NCBI GenBank assembly: GCA_028287035.1
Contig: JAQBQL010000211.1
Span: 1-33,300 of the forward strand
Direction of reading: 5' to 3'
DNA from: Labilithrix sp.
GTDB lineage: Bacteria > Myxococcota > Polyangia > Polyangiales > Polyangiaceae
Length of the DNA stretch: 33,300 nt
The notes beneath the pieces were generated by a model that did not search any database, was not told the DNA's origin, and worked only from the letters and a program-made list of their open reading frames with translations. This document shows positions 1-6,949 of the stretch, piece by piece. The stretch's first letter is position 1. Every line of letters starts with the position of its first letter. The position numbers were made by a program, and so were the translations under genes.

Positions 1-955
1 CGGCGGCGGCCTGGAGGGGGCGGACGGGAACGTCCTGTACGGCGCCGAGGCCGCGATGCGCGATGTACTGCACGCCGGGGATGACGCCGAGACCGATGGC
101 GCGGACCGCGACGCAGATGGGATCGAAGAGACCACCGATGGCGCTGCCCGCGACCGACGCGAGCAGGAACGCGTACATCAGGTAGTACTTCACGTTCTGG
201 CGGCGCTCGTGCGTCCTGTTGGCCTCGACGCGCAGCGCGCCGCGACCCTTTCGCGACGGGAGGATCCAGCCGAAGAAGTGGTGGAGCGTGCCGAACGGGC
301 AGATCCAGCCGCAGAACACGCGGCCGACGACGAGCGTGACGCCGAGAAGGCCGACCGACCAGAGCAGCCCGCGGTAGACGTTGTGCGTCGCGAGCAGCGT
401 CATCGCGCTCACGAACGGGTCGGCGAGGAGGAAGGCCTCGACCGGCAGCGCGAGCCGCACCGGCGCGTCGGCCTTCGCCGCGAAGCTGCCGTGGAAGCCG
501 GTCTGGAAGAGGAAGTACATGAAGATCGCGAAGAAGCCGATCTGCGACGCACGCCTCACCCAGACGAGCGTGCGGATGCTCTTGCGCGGCGGGATGCCCG
601 AGCCGGGGAGCTTCGGGTCGACCTTCTTCTTGCGGGGAGGCGCGCCGCCCACGCCGAAGCCGGCGGCGTTCTCGGCCGCGGCCATGGCGCGCTTCTCGGC
701 GGCGACCATGCTCGCCGCGTCCTTCTTCTTCGGTGCGGGCGCGGGTGCGGCGGGTGCAGCCGCGGCGGGTGCAGCCGCAGGCCGAGGCGCGTCGTCGATC
801 GCCTTCACCGCGCCGACGTCACCGGTCTTCCACGGGATCGGCTCGACATCGACGTGGAGATCCTGCCGCGCCGCGTGCTCGAGCGCGTGCAGGTCGAGCG
901 ACACGCCGGCGTGCGGCTTGCTGCTCTCGGGCGATTGCGAGGGCGACGCAGCCAT
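1..955 (-). CDS. NapH-like membrane polyferredoxin (4Fe-4S binding), 3' end missing
   Basis: The reverse strand reads 318 codons without a stop from an ATG at 955 to the window edge. Residues 1-125 are a hydrophilic, Ala/Pro/Lys-rich extension. Hydrophobic segments then follow at about 137-153, 197-212 and 257-275. Right after the second one is the sequence FCGWICPFGTLH (214-225), with Cys 215 and 219, a hallmark of the NapH/NosR/CcoG-type membrane ferredoxin family; DPIC (278-281) matches a later conserved cysteine. Family members pass electrons between the quinone pool or membrane complexes and periplasmic or cytoplasmic partners. The usual C-terminal 4Fe-4S ferredoxin motifs would lie beyond the left edge. 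The start overlaps the stop of the DUF362 gene by one base (TGATG), implying translational coupling. The exact electron partner is unknown. Confidence 0.85.
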   Translation of the reverse strand, partial: MAASPSQSPESSKPHAGVSLDLHALEHAARQDLHVDVEPIPWKTGDVGAVKAIDDAPRPAAAPAAAAPAAPAPAPKKKDAASMVAAEKRAMAAAENAAGFGVGGAPPRKKKVDPKLPGSGIPPRKSIRTLVWVRRASQIGFFAIFMYFLFQTGFHGSFAAKADAPVRLALPVEAFLLADPFVSAMTLLATHNVYRGLLWSVGLLGVTLVVGRVFCGWICPFGTLHHFFGWILPSRKGRGALRVEANRTHERRQNVKYYLMYAFLLASVAGSAIGGLFDPICVAVRAIGLGVIPGVQYIAHRGLGAVQDVPVRPLQAAA

Positions 956-1986
956 CAGACCTCCTGCACGCGCAGGTTCTCCCAGTACATCGTGCCGAGG
1001 CCGCGCTCGTGGCCCATCTTGAGGTACGGGAGGTTGTCGCGGTGCTGCCCGATGAGGGTCGCGCCGAACGCGTCGGCGGCGACCTGATCGACGGTCGCGA
1101 ACACGGTGTTCAGCACCTTCGTGTCGTCGATGTTGCCGCCCTGCGGACCGTTCCGCATGAGCACGCGCATCGCGTCCACGACCACCAGGGTGGGCCGCAT
1201 GAACGTCGCGAGGTCGGCGATGGAGACGTCGATGTTCTGGTGCAGGCGGTTACGCCGCCCGCCGAGCACGCCGTACCAATTCTTCATCGCCGCCGTGTAC
1301 TTCGCGAGGTTGTGGTGCTTGGCGACGGGAACGTTGATGACCTTGTCGCAGTCGACGAGCGTCGTGAAGATCGGCCACTCGTCCAGGATCTCGCCCTTCA
1401 TGCGCGTCGTCCGGAAGCGGTGCTCGGCGGGGAGCACCACCTCGGCGCCGAGGCTGTAGGCCTTGCGCCAGATGCCGGAGCGCTGGAAGCAGCGGTTCGG
1501 GTCGTTGCACGATCCGTCGGCGACGACGACCTTCTTCGCGCCGGCCTCGAAGGCGAGCTGCACGACCGCGCCGACGACGTCCGGGTTCGTGTTGGCGGCG
1601 TGGATCGGCATGCGGTCCCAGCCGATGTTCGGCTTCACGACCACGACGTCGCCCCGGGAGACGAAGCGGCCGATGCCGCCCATCGCGGTGATGGCCCGGC
1701 GGACGAGCTGATCGGCGCTGGGCTCGAGCTCACCGACGTGAGGACGGGCGATCGCGAGCTCCGCGAGATCGGTGCGCGCCTGGTCCTTCAGCCGGTAGTC
1801 GCGGACCTGCCGCGCGGCGCCGGACTGAGCGGCGCCGAAGCCGCCCTTGTCCCAGAGCGCGCGCCCGAGGAGCGCCGAGCCGGCGAGCACGCCGGCGGCC
1901 CCGCCCACGCGGGTGAGGATCTCGCGCCGCGACGGACGCTCGCCCGGCGGCACCCGAGAAGCGTCGGGCGGGTCCTTCGCGGTCAT
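955..1986 (-). CDS. Tat-exported DUF362 domain protein
   Basis: This 343-residue protein has an N-terminal twin-arginine signal (SRREIL at 19-24, hydrophobic stretch 27-41), so export of a folded, possibly cofactor-bearing protein is predicted. From about residue 75 it matches DUF362: VVVVKPNIGWD (114-124), a GAKKVVVADGS segment (149-159) and the typical KNWYGVLGG...H segment (235-249). DUF362 proteins are often fused to or encoded beside Fe-S ferredoxins. This one has only a few cysteines (160, 166, 213) and no ferredoxin motif of its own. The ATG at 1986 is preceded by AAGAAGAGG, a plausible ribosome binding site. Its stop overlaps the start of the downstream polyferredoxin gene, so the two probably act together in periplasmic electron transfer. 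Substrate unknown. Confidence 0.88.
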   Translation of the reverse strand: MTAKDPPDASRVPPGERPSRREILTRVGGAAGVLAGSALLGRALWDKGGFGAAQSGAARQVRDYRLKDQARTDLAELAIARPHVGELEPSADQLVRRAITAMGGIGRFVSRGDVVVVKPNIGWDRMPIHAANTNPDVVGAVVQLAFEAGAKKVVVADGSCNDPNRCFQRSGIWRKAYSLGAEVVLPAEHRFRTTRMKGEILDEWPIFTTLVDCDKVINVPVAKHHNLAKYTAAMKNWYGVLGGRRNRLHQNIDVSIADLATFMRPTLVVVDAMRVLMRNGPQGGNIDDTKVLNTVFATVDQVAADAFGATLIGQHRDNLPYLKMGHERGLGTMYWENLRVQEV

Positions 1987-2041
1987 GGCCTCTTCTTAGC
2001 GCCTCGGCGCGAGCGATGACAACTCCGCGACTCCCGGTGTA

Positions 2042-2057
2042 ATTTTCCGAAGAAAAT
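2042..2057. promoter_or_regulatory. AT-rich perfect stem-loop in the divergent intergenic region
   Basis: ATTTTC and GAAAAT form a perfect 6-bp inverted repeat around a CGAA tetraloop. It stands out as an A/T island in G+C-rich DNA, 55 bases upstream of the DUF362 gene start. It could be a leader hairpin of that transcript or an operator; function is inferred from position only. The whole gap (1987-2231) separates the divergent DUF362 and carboxypeptidase genes. Confidence 0.35.
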
Positions 2058-2190
2058 CGTGGATCCTCGGGTGATCGTGGTCGGGAAGGCTGGATCGGCG
2101 GAGGATCGATGGGGACACCGAGGCCGTGTCCGCGACCGCAGCGCGAGCAGGGAAACCTCGTGTTTCGCGCCCGGTTGCCGCCTTCGCAGG

Positions 2191-2206
2191 CCTACCGATC
2201 GATAGG
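2191..2206. promoter_or_regulatory. Near-perfect 16-bp dyad, candidate operator
   Basis: CCTACCGATCGATAGG is palindromic in 14 of 16 positions and ends 25 bases before the ATG of the carboxypeptidase lipoprotein gene. Its size and placement suit a repressor binding site or a promoter-overlapping element. No regulator gene lies next to it, so this is a positional guess. Confidence 0.35.
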
Positions 2207-2231
2207 AACACAAGTTGCTGACCCTTCTCTC

Positions 2232-3131
2232 ATGCTCGTCAAGAAGATCCTCGTCGTCTTCGCCGCTGCGTTCTGCGCGTCCTCGGTGCTCGCCTGCACC
2301 GCGCCGCTCGACGAGGCGCTCGGCGGCGGCGACGAGCACGAGGACGAGCCCCACGGCGAGACGAACGACGAGCTCCGCTCCTCGGTGAGCTGCCAGGAGA
2401 CGACCGAGACCGCGTACTCCGGGGGCAAGGCGTCGACCATCAAGGTCATCAAGGTCGGCGGCAAGGCCGTCTCCAAGGCGACCGGCCACGCCTTCCTGAA
2501 GATGCAGGCGGCCGCCGACACCGCGGGCGTCAGCCTCTCCATCTCGAGCGGCTTCCGGACGATGTCCGAGCAGAAGTACTTCTACAACTGCTACCTAAGC
2601 GGCAAATGCAATAACGGCAACCTGGCGGCGAAGCCGGGCTTCTCGAACCACCAGAGCGGCTACGCGCTCGACCTCTCCACGTCGAGCTGGCTCGCGAAGA
2701 ACGCCGGGAAGTTCGGCTTCGAGCGGACCGTCGCGAGCGAGACCTGGCACTACGAGTACCACGGCGCCGATCCCGGCGGTCCGTGCAGCACCGGCAGCAC
2801 GAAGACGGGCGCCGACACCGACGACGGCGAGTCACCTTCCGAGGAGACGGGCCTCCCCGCCGCCGGGAAGCTGAAGTGGGTCTCGCCCCAGCAGAACGGC
2901 GTCGAGCAGAACGGGTTCACCGTCCAGGCGCACGCCGCGACCTCGTCGATCGTGAAGGTCGTCTACAGCCAGGGTACCTTCGTCTTCGGCCAGTCCACCG
3001 ACGCCGGCCACGACTTTTCGCTCGACTACACCTTCAAGTACCTGGGCGACAAGACCCTGACCGTGAAGGGCTACGACGCGAGCGGCACCCTGCAGGCGAT
3101 CGACAACGTCGATTTCACGCTGAATCCGTGA
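2232..3131 (+). CDS. VanY-like D-alanyl-D-alanine carboxypeptidase lipoprotein (peptidase M15B)
   Basis: A 299-residue protein predicted to trim D-Ala from peptidoglycan stem peptides. The frame is open further upstream, but the ATG at 2232 gives a clean lipoprotein signal (KK at 4-5, hydrophobic stretch, lipobox VLAC with Cys22), so I start there. The M15 zinc site is visible: SNHQSGYALDLS (138-149) supplies His140 and Asp147, and ETWHYEY (170-176) supplies the catalytic Glu and His173. SGFRT (106-110) is also typical of the family. After an acidic linker (about 195-207), residues 211-299 form a beta-rich Ig-like tail (KWVSPQQNG...VKGYDASG) that may bind the envelope. A hairpin follows the gene, suggesting a single-gene transcript. 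The ribosome binding site is weak. Confidence 0.88.
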   Translation: MLVKKILVVFAAAFCASSVLACTAPLDEALGGGDEHEDEPHGETNDELRSSVSCQETTETAYSGGKASTIKVIKVGGKAVSKATGHAFLKMQAAADTAGVSLSISSGFRTMSEQKYFYNCYLSGKCNNGNLAAKPGFSNHQSGYALDLSTSSWLAKNAGKFGFERTVASETWHYEYHGADPGGPCSTGSTKTGADTDDGESPSEETGLPAAGKLKWVSPQQNGVEQNGFTVQAHAATSSIVKVVYSQGTFVFGQSTDAGHDFSLDYTFKYLGDKTLTVKGYDASGTLQAIDNVDFTLNP

Positions 3132-3147
3132 TCCGATGCGTCAGCGG

Positions 3148-3171
3148 AGCGGCGTGGTCTTTTGCGCCGCT
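3148..3171 (+). terminator. Rho-independent-like terminator after the carboxypeptidase gene
   Basis: AGCGGCG and CGCCGCT form a 7-bp perfect stem around a 10-base loop, and the run TTTCG follows directly. It sits 16 bases past the stop and before the MCE gene, so it probably separates the two transcripts. Confidence 0.5.
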
Positions 3172-3219
3172 TTCGCGTGAAAACCGGACCGAGCTCGACT
3201 AACGTCCCGCTCGTCCAGG

Positions 3220-4704
3220 ATGCCGAAGGTCTCTCAGGCGGCCAAGATCGGCCTCTTCGTCGCGGCGGCCGCCGGTGCCGGCTACCTCGTCGTTCGCACG
3301 ATCGGTGGCCAGGTCGGTAGCGGCAAGAGCTACACGGTCCACGCGTACCTCAAGGACGCGACGGGCATCGCCAAGCAGTCGCGCGTCACCATCGCCGGCA
3401 TCCCGGTCGGGCAGGTCAACGACATCCGCCTCGAGAACGGGCAGGCGCGGATCGACGTGAAGATCAACTCGGGCACGAAGCTCCACGAGAGCGCGCGGCT
3501 CGGGGTGAAGAGCGCGTCGCTGCTCGGCGAGAACATCATCGTCCTCACCGAGGGGCTCGGCGAGCCGGACAAGAAGGACGGCGACGAGATCCAGACGATG
3601 GCGGAGGCGCGCAGCGTCGACGACCTGAAGGAGACCGTCGGCCGGATCGCGGACCTCATCGAGAAGGTCGCGCAGCAGCTCGCGAAGTCGTTCGGCAGCG
3701 AGGAGGGCGGTCACAACATGACCGCCACGCTGAAGAACCTGGCCGACGCGACCGAGGCCATCAACCAGACGGTGCGCGAGAACCGCGAGATCATCCACAG
3801 CACGCTCGAGAGCGTGAACAGCATCACGGTCCAGGGCGGCCCCGAGCTCCAGAAGATCCTCGTCAACGTCCGCACCATCACCGAGGACGTGAAGGGCCTC
3901 CTCGCCGCGAACGAGGGCAAGGACGGCGCGCCCGGGCAGAACGGCGAGCTCCGGAACACGGTCGAGCGGATCAACCGGGCCTCGAAGAGCCTGGAGAGCG
4001 CGCTCGGACACGTCGACAACATCGCGTCGCGCGTCGACCGCGGCGAGGGCACGATCGGACGCCTCTCCAAGGACGAGGCGCTCATCAACGAGGTGCAGGG
4101 CGTCGCCGAGGGCATCAACGACTACGTCGATGGCATCCGTCGCCTGCAGACCATCGTTGGCCTCCGCACCGACTACAACTTCCTCGCGAACACGGTGAAG
4201 AGCTTCGTCGAGCTGCGGCTCCAGCCGCGCGAGGACAAGTACTACGTCATCGAGCTCATCAACGACCCGCGCGGCAAGACGACCTTCACGCAGACCGACA
4301 CCGACACGACGAACCCGAACGAGCCGGCGCACTTCCGCACCGTCAACACGACGACGACGGACGCGTTCCGCTTCACGATCCAGTTCGCCCGCCGGATCGG
4401 ACCGTTCACCGGCCGCTTCGGCGTGAAGGAGTCGACGGGCGGCCTCGGCCTCGACACGCACCTCCTGTCGAACCGCTTCGAGCTCGTGCAGGACCTCTTC
4501 GGATTCGGCGAGGAGATCAAGCCGCGCTACCGGCTCTACCTCGGCTACGAGTTCGTCCGCCGCCTGTGGCTCATCGGCGGCGTCGATCACGTGTTCCTGC
4601 CCGAGCGCCGCGACTACTTCCTCGGCCTCCAGCTGCGCTTCACCGACGAGGACCTGAAGACGGTCCTGCCGTTCAGCGGCGGCGCGGCGTCGGCCGCCAA
4701 GTAG
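3220..4704 (+). CDS. MCE/MlaD family lipid-transport protein with long C-terminal domain
   Basis: A 494-residue protein with an N-terminal signal anchor (about 9-26) and one MCE domain (about 38-130) showing VTIAGIPVGQV (56-66) and SASLLGENIIVLTEG (98-112). MCE proteins form hexameric rings that carry phospholipids across the periplasm, usually with an MlaE permease and MlaF ATPase. Residues about 130-340 are helical and hydrophilic, consistent with a coiled coil or needle. Residues 341-494 are beta-rich with alternating aromatic residues (YRLYLGYEFVRRLWLIGGVD, 511-base region near 4530-4590), which could be an outer-membrane or barrel-like end. No permease or ATPase gene is adjacent, so it is an orphan here. 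It converges on the kinase gene, with a hairpin between them. Confidence 0.87.
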   Translation: MPKVSQAAKIGLFVAAAAGAGYLVVRTIGGQVGSGKSYTVHAYLKDATGIAKQSRVTIAGIPVGQVNDIRLENGQARIDVKINSGTKLHESARLGVKSASLLGENIIVLTEGLGEPDKKDGDEIQTMAEARSVDDLKETVGRIADLIEKVAQQLAKSFGSEEGGHNMTATLKNLADATEAINQTVRENREIIHSTLESVNSITVQGGPELQKILVNVRTITEDVKGLLAANEGKDGAPGQNGELRNTVERINRASKSLESALGHVDNIASRVDRGEGTIGRLSKDEALINEVQGVAEGINDYVDGIRRLQTIVGLRTDYNFLANTVKSFVELRLQPREDKYYVIELINDPRGKTTFTQTDTDTTNPNEPAHFRTVNTTTTDAFRFTIQFARRIGPFTGRFGVKESTGGLGLDTHLLSNRFELVQDLFGFGEEIKPRYRLYLGYEFVRRLWLIGGVDHVFLPERRDYFLGLQLRFTDEDLKTVLPFSGGAASAAK

Positions 4705-4705
4705 C

Positions 4706-4726
4706 AGCGCCGACGACGACGGCGCT
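4706..4726. terminator. Bidirectional hairpin between convergent genes
   Basis: AGCGCCG and CGGCGCT form a perfect 7-bp stem with a 7-base loop, lying exactly between the stop codons of the MCE gene (plus) and the kinase gene (minus). There is no T-run, so it would be a weak or Rho-assisted terminator. Confidence 0.4.
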
Positions 4727-6813
4727 CAGCGCCGCCAGCCGACGATGCCGGCGGCGTGCAGGATCTCGAGCGCCCGCAGCACGTCGCCGGCGCTCGTGCC
4801 GCCGAGCTTCGCGGCGGCGATGAGCACGTCGCGCAGCGGCGTCGGCACGCGCACCAGCGCCTGGACGCGTGCGACGAGGGGCGGCCAGTTGATCGGGTCG
4901 AACGGCCGGCCGTCCGCCTGGTCGCGCATGGCGACGACGCGATCGAGGTGGTGCCGGTGCTCCTCGAGCGGCGAGTCGCCAGGCTTCGCCGCCTCGAGCC
5001 CGGCGAGGACGAGGTTGGCGAGGTCGAGATCGAGCGGGAACTCGACGTGCGGCGCGGTCTGCCCCCGGTAGAACGTCACCTTGCCGGCGGTCCACAGGAA
5101 GAGATCCGCGACGCGGTCTCGCCCCTGCTCGCGAATGGCGCGGAAGATGTCGACCGGTCCGACGAGCCCCATCGAGATGAGCGTGTCGCCCATGCGTCCG
5201 CCGTACCGAGGGAGCACGGCGAGCGCGAGATCGAGCTCGTCCCGCGCGAGCTTGCCGCGGCGGACCAGGTACTCGCCGAGGAGCTCGCTCGCGTTGCTGG
5301 AGGCGACGTGGTGCAGCTTGCCGTCGACGAAGTAGAGCTCCTTGCGGGCCGACTCGTGGGTGGGGTCGTCGGCGCGCTCGGCGAAGAGAACGCCCGTCTC
5401 GTGCTGGGCGAGGACGCGCATGAGCGTCTGCAGCATCGAGATGTTGCCGATGATGTCCGTGAAGTCCGGCGCGCCGGGCCCGTGCAGCTTTCCGGTGACC
5501 GCGGTGGTGGCCGGGAAGAAGCGTTCGAGCTCGGTGATCTCCTCGACGAGCTTGAAGCCGCGCCCCACGAAGTCCACCTGCTCGCCGCGCTGGATCTGGC
5601 CCGTGGCGAGCGCCTCCATCAGCCGCGCGAACGACCACGGGCCAACGACCTCGCCGTTCACCTTCTTCACGAAGGACGGCAGGAGCTCGTACTCCTCGGT
5701 CTTGTGCTCCGGCTCCTCGAGCGCGACGTCGACCGGGATCTCCGAGTGGCGCCGGGGCGGCGCCGCCGACGGGATGACGGACTCGACGACCGCCCTCGTG
5801 GTGGGCTGCTGGGTCGACGACGGACGCACCGCTCGCATCGCTCGCGCGCTCTCGCGGACCGCGGCCATCGAGTCGGCGGAGGTGGCGGACTGCACCCACC
5901 TGACGCGCGCGGCGATCTCGCGCGTGGCGAGCCGCGGGTCGGCCTCGAAGGGACCGAGCGCCTTGCCGAGGTCGGCAGCGGTCGCATAGCGATGCGCCGG
6001 ATCGCGGGAGAGCGCGCGTGACAGCACCTCGAAGAGCCCGGGGGGGAGCCGGGCTCGTATCTCGCCGAGCGCGTCGATCTTGCAGTCGCGGATCGCGAGG
6101 AGGATGGCCAGCTGACCGCCGCCCGGGAAGAGCGGACGGTTCAGGAGCGTCTCTGCGAGGACGGTTCCGAGGCTGAACAGATCGGCGCGGTGGTCGCTCG
6201 GCTCGCCCGCGACCTGCTCGGGGGCGAGGTACGCGAACTTGCCCTTGAGCACCTGGCCAGGCTCGCTGCGGAGGGTGGTGCGCGTCGTCGACCGAGCGAT
6301 GCCGAAGTCGCCGAGCTTCACCGTCCCGTCGTTCGAGAGGTAGATGTTGGACGGGCTGACGTCGCGGTGGACGATGCCGAGCGCGCCGCCCGAGAGCGGA
6401 TCCCGTGCAGCATGCACGCTCTCCAGGGCACGCAGGACCTCGCGTGCGACGTAGATCGCGACGCCCACGGGAAGGAGCTCGTCGTCCTGCCGGAGCCGGC
6501 GGAGGAGGCGGTAGCCGTCGACACCGTCGATGTACTCCATCGCGAGGTACGGCTCGCCGCGCGCGTCGGCGCCCGCATGGAACACCGTCACCACGTTGGG
6601 ATGGTGCACCGCTGCGTGCAGGCGCGCCTCGCGCTCGAACATCGTCCGGCCGTCGGGATCGGCGGCGAAGTGCGGCAGGAGCCGCTTGACCACGAGCCGA
6701 TCGGGCAGCGTGCCGTCGGGCTCCGCGGGTCGCGCGAGGTACACCTCTGCCGTACCCCCGACCGCAAGACGCGAGTCGAGGAAGAACGGACCGAAGCGGA
6801 GCGGGGCACCCAT
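4726..6813 (-). CDS. Hanks-type Ser/Thr protein kinase fused to GYF-like and DUF4388 domains
   Basis: A 695-residue cytoplasmic kinase, counted from the ATG at 6813; an in-frame TTG at 6834 would add seven residues. The kinase domain (about 8-285) has a degenerate Gly loop (LAVGGTAEVYLA), the ATP-binding Lys43, HRDVSPSN with catalytic Asp151, DFG (169-171) and APE (197-199), so activity is expected. After a low-complexity linker, residues about 383-428 (GEVVGPWSFARLMEAL...) resemble a GYF-like domain. Residues about 440-593 match DUF4388, a domain found in delta-proteobacterial gliding and signalling proteins (GNISMLQTLMRVLAQHETG, YFVDGKLHHV). No transmembrane segment is seen, so it probably responds to cytoplasmic partners through its C-terminal domains. 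It is a single gene on its strand, divergent from the cytochrome fusion gene. Targets are unknown. Confidence 0.88.
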   Translation of the reverse strand: MGAPLRFGPFFLDSRLAVGGTAEVYLARPAEPDGTLPDRLVVKRLLPHFAADPDGRTMFEREARLHAAVHHPNVVTVFHAGADARGEPYLAMEYIDGVDGYRLLRRLRQDDELLPVGVAIYVAREVLRALESVHAARDPLSGGALGIVHRDVSPSNIYLSNDGTVKLGDFGIARSTTRTTLRSEPGQVLKGKFAYLAPEQVAGEPSDHRADLFSLGTVLAETLLNRPLFPGGGQLAILLAIRDCKIDALGEIRARLPPGLFEVLSRALSRDPAHRYATAADLGKALGPFEADPRLATREIAARVRWVQSATSADSMAAVRESARAMRAVRPSSTQQPTTRAVVESVIPSAAPPRRHSEIPVDVALEEPEHKTEEYELLPSFVKKVNGEVVGPWSFARLMEALATGQIQRGEQVDFVGRGFKLVEEITELERFFPATTAVTGKLHGPGAPDFTDIIGNISMLQTLMRVLAQHETGVLFAERADDPTHESARKELYFVDGKLHHVASSNASELLGEYLVRRGKLARDELDLALAVLPRYGGRMGDTLISMGLVGPVDIFRAIREQGRDRVADLFLWTAGKVTFYRGQTAPHVEFPLDLDLANLVLAGLEAAKPGDSPLEEHRHHLDRVVAMRDQADGRPFDPINWPPLVARVQALVRVPTPLRDVLIAAAKLGGTSAGDVLRALEILHAAGIVGWRR

Positions 6814-6894
6814 TCGTGGCGAGAGGACCGGCAAGCAGAAGAGAGCAGCGGAAGCGTGAAGCGGACGGCGCGCGCGGGAGAGGCCGACAAAGGG

Positions 6895-6913
6895 TAGCGA
6901 TATCAGAGCGCTA
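6895..6913. promoter_or_regulatory. Dyad in the kinase/cytochrome divergent promoter region
   Basis: TAGCG and CGCTA form an inverted repeat with a 9-base spacer that includes the palindrome GATATC. It lies in the 136-base gap between two divergent genes, 36 bases upstream of the cytochrome GTG start. A shared operator or promoter element is possible but unproven. Confidence 0.25.
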
Positions 6914-6949
6914 TGTCACGAGCCGTGCATGGAGTGCTAGCGTGGTGCC

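Noticed and set aside
3199..4590. Long minus-strand open frame antisense to the MCE gene
   Set aside because: Composition is Leu/Arg/Asp/Glu-rich with no family resemblance. It is what results when the reverse complement of a G/C-ended codon series stays open, and the plus-strand gene is clearly MCE.
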